From contig JAOSKK010000001.1 of assembly GCA_027493615.1 (NCBI GenBank), forward strand, positions 859,629 through 923,628: a DNA stretch of 64,000 nucleotides, in the 5' to 3' direction. The notes beneath the pieces are model-generated. The model saw only the letters and a list, made by a program, of their open reading frames with translations, did not search any database and was not told where the DNA came from. The translations under genes were made by a program, and so were the position numbers. Source of the DNA: Verrucomicrobiota bacterium (GTDB lineage: Bacteria > Verrucomicrobiota > Verrucomicrobiia > Limisphaerales > J093). Shown here piece by piece: positions 60,072 through 64,000 of the stretch (positions are counted from its first letter, which is position 1; each line of letters begins with the position of its first letter).

Positions 60072-60542
60072 TCACGGCTTCTGAGCAGGGTCAGCACGGT
60101 TGACCGCGTCTGGGAGGGTGGCATCGGGTGCAGGCGCGAGACGGGGGATCAGGGCCGCGAGGAGTTCGGCTGGCAGACGGCGGGGTTTGTCGTTCAGGCC
60201 GGTGCAGGCGTGGTGGCTTTCCGCGGTGAGGATGGGCAGCCCGTGCTGGTTATGCATCCGGTGGCTGAAGTTCAGTCGGGCACCCCGTGCCAGGGTCAAT
60301 TCGACGGTGACGGCCAGGGTGTCGTCGTAGCGGGCCTGCCGGTGGTAGTCGAGCGTGACGCGGAGGATCGGAAACAGGACGCCGCGCTCCTGCCAGGCGA
60401 GCAGCGGGTGGCCCAGCGCGCGGAAGTACTCCCCGCGGGCGGCTTCGAGGATGTCGAGGTACCGGCTGTGGTACACGTGATTGCCGAGCGTGCATTCGGC
60501 GTACGTGATGCGGTGGACGTGGACGAAGGGCGTCGCTGGCAT
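60072..60542 (-). CDS. Acyl-CoA thioesterase, hot-dog fold
   Basis: 156 aa, intact. Start at 60542 gives PFVHVHRITYAECTLGNHVYHSRYLDILEAARGEYF in pieces: the 4HBT/YbgC pattern, where an acid (here Glu in YAE) and the Tyr/His region face the thioester. LTLARGARLNFSHRMHN follows. The usual catalytic Asp of YbgC is replaced by Glu-Cys. It would hydrolyse acyl-CoA or acyl-ACP thioesters in the cytoplasm. It is divergent from the PQQ propeller gene. Confidence 0.8.
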   Translation of the reverse strand: MPATPFVHVHRITYAECTLGNHVYHSRYLDILEAARGEYFRALGHPLLAWQERGVLFPILRVTLDYHRQARYDDTLAVTVELTLARGARLNFSHRMHNQHGLPILTAESHHACTGLNDKPRRLPAELLAALIPRLAPAPDATLPDAVNRADPAQKP

Positions 60543-60658
60543 GGGACCCAAGGCTAACGGTCGCCGTCGTCGCCTACGAGCACAACGAAGGGAGGAGGGA
60601 AGCGTGAAGCTGTGCATCGCGGGTTGCCGGGCGGGAGGGCGACGGGTATGAATGGTCC

Positions 60659-61948
60659 GTGAAACACTGGTTGCTCTTCTGCACGGTCGTGGTGTTGCCG
60701 CTCGGTGGCTGGGCGGGGGAGACCGTCTGGCCGCAGTTCCGCGGTCCGCGCGGCGACGGCACATCCGCGGCGCAGGGTGTCCCGCTGGTCTGGGCGGAAT
60801 CGAGCAACCTGGCCTGGAAGGTGTCGCTTCCCGGGCGGGGGCGTTCGTCCCCGGTGGTCTTGGGCGAGCGGGTTTGGCTCACGAGCGCCGTCGAGCAGGG
60901 GGTACAGCGCACGCGCATCGGCCCCGACGACATGCAGACGGCGGAACACGTCAGCCTGCGGGCCCTGGCGCTGGAGGCGGCGACGGGTCGCGTGCTCTGG
61001 GAGACGGTGCTTTTCGAGGTGGCCCAGCCGGACCCTGTGCACTGGCTGAACAGTTGGGCCACACCGACGCCGGCCGTTGAGGCGGACCGTCTTTACTGCG
61101 ACTTCGGCACGTTCGGCACGGCGTGTCTCGACAGTGCGACCGGCGAGGTGTTGTGGAGGACGCGCGTGCCGCTGGATCATCAGGTGGGGCCGGGCAGTTC
61201 GCCGGTGCTTTACCAGGGCCTGCTCATCCTGGCGCGCGACGGACGGGACGCCCAGTTCGTCACGGCGCTGAACAAGGCCACGGGCGAACCGGTCTGGCGC
61301 GTCGAACGGCCCCCCATCAACACCGGCAGTCCGAACTTGAAGAAGTCTTTCGCCACGCCGTTGCTCCTCGAGGCCGCGGGTCGTCCGCAGCTCGTTTCGC
61401 CCGCTGCGCACTGGGTGGTGTCGTACGATCCGGGCACCGGCCGTGAGCTCTGGCGGGCGCGGCACGGCGACGGCTTCTCGATCGGCACGGGTCCCGTCTT
61501 TGCGCATGGCCTGGTGCTGATCGGCACGGGCTGTTTCAAGGCGCAACTCTTCGCCATCGGCGTGGATGGGGAGGGGGATGTCACGACGTCCAAGGTGGCG
61601 TGGAAGACCCTGCGGCAGGTGCCGATCATGTCGTCACCGGTCGCAGTGGGGGACGAGGTGTACTGGGTTTCGGACGAGGGCATGGCGACCTGCGCCGACG
61701 TTCGCACAGGCGAGATCCGCTGGCAGGAACGGTTGGGCGGGGGCCACCTCGCGTCACCGCTGGCGGCGGAGGGGCGCGTGTACTACTTCGCCCAGGACGG
61801 GCGGACCACGGTGGTGCGTGCCGCGCCGGTTTTCGAAGAGCTCGCCCGGAACAAGGTCGAGGGCACGGTCATCGCGACGCCGGCGACGGTGGATGGCACC
61901 CTCTACCTGCGGACGGACACACATCTGTATCGGATCGGCCGCCCGTAG
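60659..61948 (+). CDS. Secreted PQQ-like beta-propeller protein
   Basis: 429 aa, intact, GTG start. A signal peptide (residues 1-19) precedes WPQFRGPRGDGTSAAQGVPL, the standard opening of PQQ-binding-like propellers of this phylum. Blades show LYCDFGTFGTACLDSATGEVLWRT, VTALNKATGEPVWRVERPP, LVSYDPGTGRELWRARHG and ATCADVRTGEIRWQERLG (W docking motifs), in short pieces. There is no dehydrogenase active-site acid that I can name, so it may be a binding or scaffold protein. It is unrelated in position to the propeller at 22012. Confidence 0.85.
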   Translation: MKHWLLFCTVVVLPLGGWAGETVWPQFRGPRGDGTSAAQGVPLVWAESSNLAWKVSLPGRGRSSPVVLGERVWLTSAVEQGVQRTRIGPDDMQTAEHVSLRALALEAATGRVLWETVLFEVAQPDPVHWLNSWATPTPAVEADRLYCDFGTFGTACLDSATGEVLWRTRVPLDHQVGPGSSPVLYQGLLILARDGRDAQFVTALNKATGEPVWRVERPPINTGSPNLKKSFATPLLLEAAGRPQLVSPAAHWVVSYDPGTGRELWRARHGDGFSIGTGPVFAHGLVLIGTGCFKAQLFAIGVDGEGDVTTSKVAWKTLRQVPIMSSPVAVGDEVYWVSDEGMATCADVRTGEIRWQERLGGGHLASPLAAEGRVYYFAQDGRTTVVRAAPVFEELARNKVEGTVIATPATVDGTLYLRTDTHLYRIGRP

Positions 61949-61965
61949 GCTTCACGCGACGTCAG

Positions 61966-63894
61966 TCAGCGACGGGGATCGCCGGCTGAGGATAGCCGAC
62001 CTGTAGGACGTGGCAGGTTGAGTCTCGTGACCTCGACTCCTACGGGGCTGGCGTCACTCTTGCCGTGGGGGGAAGGGCGGGTCGCGGCGACGGCGGGCGC
62101 GGGCCGGTGCCAGTCGCCCCGCAGCCAGTCGGCGAGCAGGCCGAGGGCCTGTTCGTCGAGGATCTCGTCCCGGCCAAACGACGGCATGCGGTCGTTGCGG
62201 CGGCCGTAGAAGCGGACGTGGGCGGGGTGGCCCACGAAATCCACGAGCCACGCACGCGAGCCGTAGCCGGTGAGGTCCGGGGCGATGGCGTCTTCGTCCG
62301 GCACCCGGAACTGGTGGCAGCCCGTGCACTTCATTTCGCGAGTACGGATCAGTTCGCGACCGGCAGCGATGGCGTCGGCGTCCTGGAGGTCGGCCTCGCG
62401 TTGCGCGGGGAGTTCGGCCTCGGCGGAGACGGCCAGGATGACCTTGGCCAGGTTCGCGCGTTGGGCGTCGTCGAAGGCGGCGACATCTTTCTGGACGAAC
62501 CGCACCATCCGGCCCGCTTCAAACCGGGTGCCGCCGAAATAGTGGGGGGTGGCGACGCGCTGGGGATCCAGCAGGCCTGTGAGCCATTCCCGGCTGGCGA
62601 ACCCCTTGAGGTCCGAGGCGCTGGGGGCATCGGTCGGAACCTGGCCCAAGCCGTCGTGGCCATCGTAACGGTGGCAACTTGCGCAATGGCGGGCGAAGAG
62701 CCTGGGCCCTTGCAGGAGCGGGTCGGCGCGCAGCAGCGTCAGGGCGCCGGTCTCGGGAATGCCCCCCGCGGTCTGCACGAGCTCGCGGGCCCGGGCGGCC
62801 TCGGTGTGGGCCTGTCGCCGGGCGGCCTGATACTCGGTGTTGCTCCGATCTTCGCGCAGGGCCAGGCCGGCAAGCACCACGGCACCGAGACCGAGGGTCA
62901 GGACGAAGACCGTGTTGAAGCCGGCCCCCAACCGCCATCGCCCCACCCAGGGCATGGCCGCCATTACGAGGAGGATGAGGGAGGGAATGATCACCGCCCC
63001 CAGACTTCGCTGCCGGCGGGGAAGTACTTGAGGAACTGGAAGAGAAACAACATGAACCACTCGGGGCGCGCGGCGGAGTAGGGTTCAACCGGATCCACCG
63101 GCGCCAGCAGTTCGGGGAAGGCGACTCCCCGGCCGTCAAACCCCGGCCGCACGACCACCAGCAGCAGCGTGACGACCACCACCAGGCAGGCCACCGCATC
63201 CCGCAGCGCTTGCTCCGGCCACCAAGACGCGTTTCCTGGCTGGGAGGGTCCCGCTGGGGAGGGGGACAGGCGGCGTGCCAGGTACCACCAGACGGCCAAC
63301 ACGCCGCCCAGCGCCAGGGGCAGGACCGTCACATGCAGCGCCAGGAACCGCGTCAGCGTGTGGTGCCCGACCTCCGGACCGCCGAGCAGCGCCTGTTGGA
63401 GGAGGGGGCCAATACCGGGAACGACCGCGAGGATGTTCAGGGGCACACGGGCGGCCCAGTATCCCTTCTGGTCGAGTGGCAACAGCCAGCCCGTCACGGA
63501 TTGCGCGAGGGCCAGGGGCAACAGGACCAGGAGCAGGAGCAGGTTGAGCTCGCGCGGGGCGAGGTAGGTGCGCTGGATCACCACCTGCATGAGGTGGAGG
63601 CCGAGAAGGACCACGAAGGCCTGGGCGGCCACCACGTGCAGCCCGCGCAGCAGCCAGCCCCCGCGCGTTTCGAATTGCAGGTGGTACACGCTCTCCCAGG
63701 CGGTCTGCGTGCTGGCGCTGTAGCCGGCCAGCAGGAAGAAGCCGGTGATCACCTGGACCAGGAACATGAACACCAGCACGCTCCCCCAGCAATGGCGCCA
63801 GCCAACGCTGCCGGGCAGCGGGTCGAAAAAGGATGCGCCGCGTGAACGTGACGGCCCCGGTGCGGGCGTCCAGCCAGCCGAGGAACGCCTTCAT
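61966..63894 (-). CDS. Cytochrome b with fused C-terminal dihaem cytochrome c
   Basis: About 643 aa. The N-terminus is short, then the cytochrome b core: His pairs in RGLHVVAAQAFVVLLGLHLM and GHHTLTRFLALHVTV, and the PEW motif (ARPEWFMLFLFQF). A one-base loss near 63000 (G5 run) links it to helices (AVIIPSLILLVMAAMPWVG, TLGLGAVVLAGLAL) and a periplasmic tail with two haem c sites, CASCH and CTGCH. Another frame change falls near 63840. Its ATG overlaps the Rieske stop (ATGA, 63891-63894). This is a bc-type quinol oxidoreductase with the c subunit fused to b. Confidence 0.85.
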
Positions 63895-64000
63895 GCCGGC
63901 ACCTTCTCCTTCGCGCCGACCCGGAAGTTCTGGAATCGCACCCAGACTTCGGTGTCGTTGCGGATCTCGACGTCGAGGCGGTCCAGACCGCGCGGGCTGG
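63891..64000 (-). CDS. Rieske iron-sulfur protein of the bc complex, C-terminal end
   Basis: Only the last 36 codons are present, cut by the window edge. They read PRGLDRLDVEIRNDTEVWVRFQNF and end KEKVPA. The PRGL-x-x-L-x-V pattern and VWVRF ending are those of QcrA/PetA Rieske proteins; the cluster-binding loops lie outside the window. The stop overlaps the cytochrome b start, so the two are in one operon. Confidence 0.75.
   Translation of the reverse strand, partial: SPRGLDRLDVEIRNDTEVWVRFQNFRVGAKEKVPA

Noticed and set aside
1..64000. rRNA, tRNA, CRISPR arrays, prophage or insertion sequences
   Set aside because: No tRNA cloverleaf, repeat-spacer array, transposase or integrase motifs were noticed by reading; the tail-collar gene stands alone without other phage genes.

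Overview
The window looks like a high-GC chromosome segment from a member of the Verrucomicrobiota, most likely the Pedosphaera/Limisphaera side. This is an inference from gene content: prepilin-like proteins with a [13 protein letters not shown] start and an H-x9-DG tail, an ECF sigma factor and Ser/Thr kinase around a set of secreted giants, twin-arginine Gfo/Idh oxidoreductases, a small basic protein starting MGRQYNK, PQQ-type propellers and DUF5117-type metalloproteases. No rRNA, tRNA, CRISPR array, integrase or transposase was seen. About 25 genes are broken by one-base frame changes, mostly in runs of G or C. Correcting these restores complete, recognisable proteins, so I annotate each as one gene with probable sequencing or assembly indels and give the positions.

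Layout. 1-5.4 kb: tail of an ECF sigma factor with its zinc-finger anti-sigma factor, a secreted zinc metalloprotease, and an M23 peptidase coupled to a SecD-head-like lipoprotein. 5.5-10 kb: a small basic protein, a DUF6398/pRiA4b-ORF3 protein, then SCO1, DUF420 (cytochrome oxidase assembly) and a Gfo/Idh oxidoreductase. 10.4-17 kb: mutL, a prepilin-like protein, an aldehyde dehydrogenase and a fucose-permease-type transporter. 17.3-27.1 kb: a compact eight-gene-equivalent redox operon on the minus strand. It encodes a small Cys-rich twin-arginine protein, a twin-arginine NHL propeller, a twin-arginine ferredoxin, a membrane polyferredoxin, a membrane-anchored PQQ-like propeller, a NuoE-NuoF fusion, and a ferredoxin/GltD-like FAD enzyme. 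I regard it as the best candidate for an undescribed system: a flavin-based, possibly bifurcating NAD(P)H enzyme wired to extracytoplasmic electron carriers.

27.5-39 kb: sugar-related enzymes (TIM-barrel isomerase, Gfo/Idh, beta-helix protein, secreted propeller, GH78 rhamnosidase), ilvN with a Val-rich leader peptide and attenuator hairpin, a CBM48 protein, and an acyltransferase/acyl-ACP synthetase gene cut off by a palindromic repeat. 39.2-53.6 kb: an ECF sigma factor, five tightly packed secreted proteins (PKD domain, phage tail-collar domain, beta-lactamase fold with discoidin-like domain) and a membrane Ser/Thr kinase with TPR-like repeats. 53.7-58.7 kb: a coupled cluster of an unknown protein, two DUF488 proteins and a RecQ helicase with an extra N-terminal domain. 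58.9-59.5 kb: a ParD-like/MazF-like toxin-antitoxin pair. 59.7-64 kb: a prepilin remnant, a hot-dog thioesterase, a PQQ propeller, and a cytochrome b-cytochrome c fusion after a Rieske protein.

At least three families of dispersed palindromes (A at 10.1 and 27.4 kb; B at 13.5, 28.5 and 34.4 kb; C at 15.1 and 37.8 kb) and degenerate short-period arrays with a GGAAGT-CGAAG core occupy spacers. They also reach into coding linkers, notably in mutL and perhaps the kinase.
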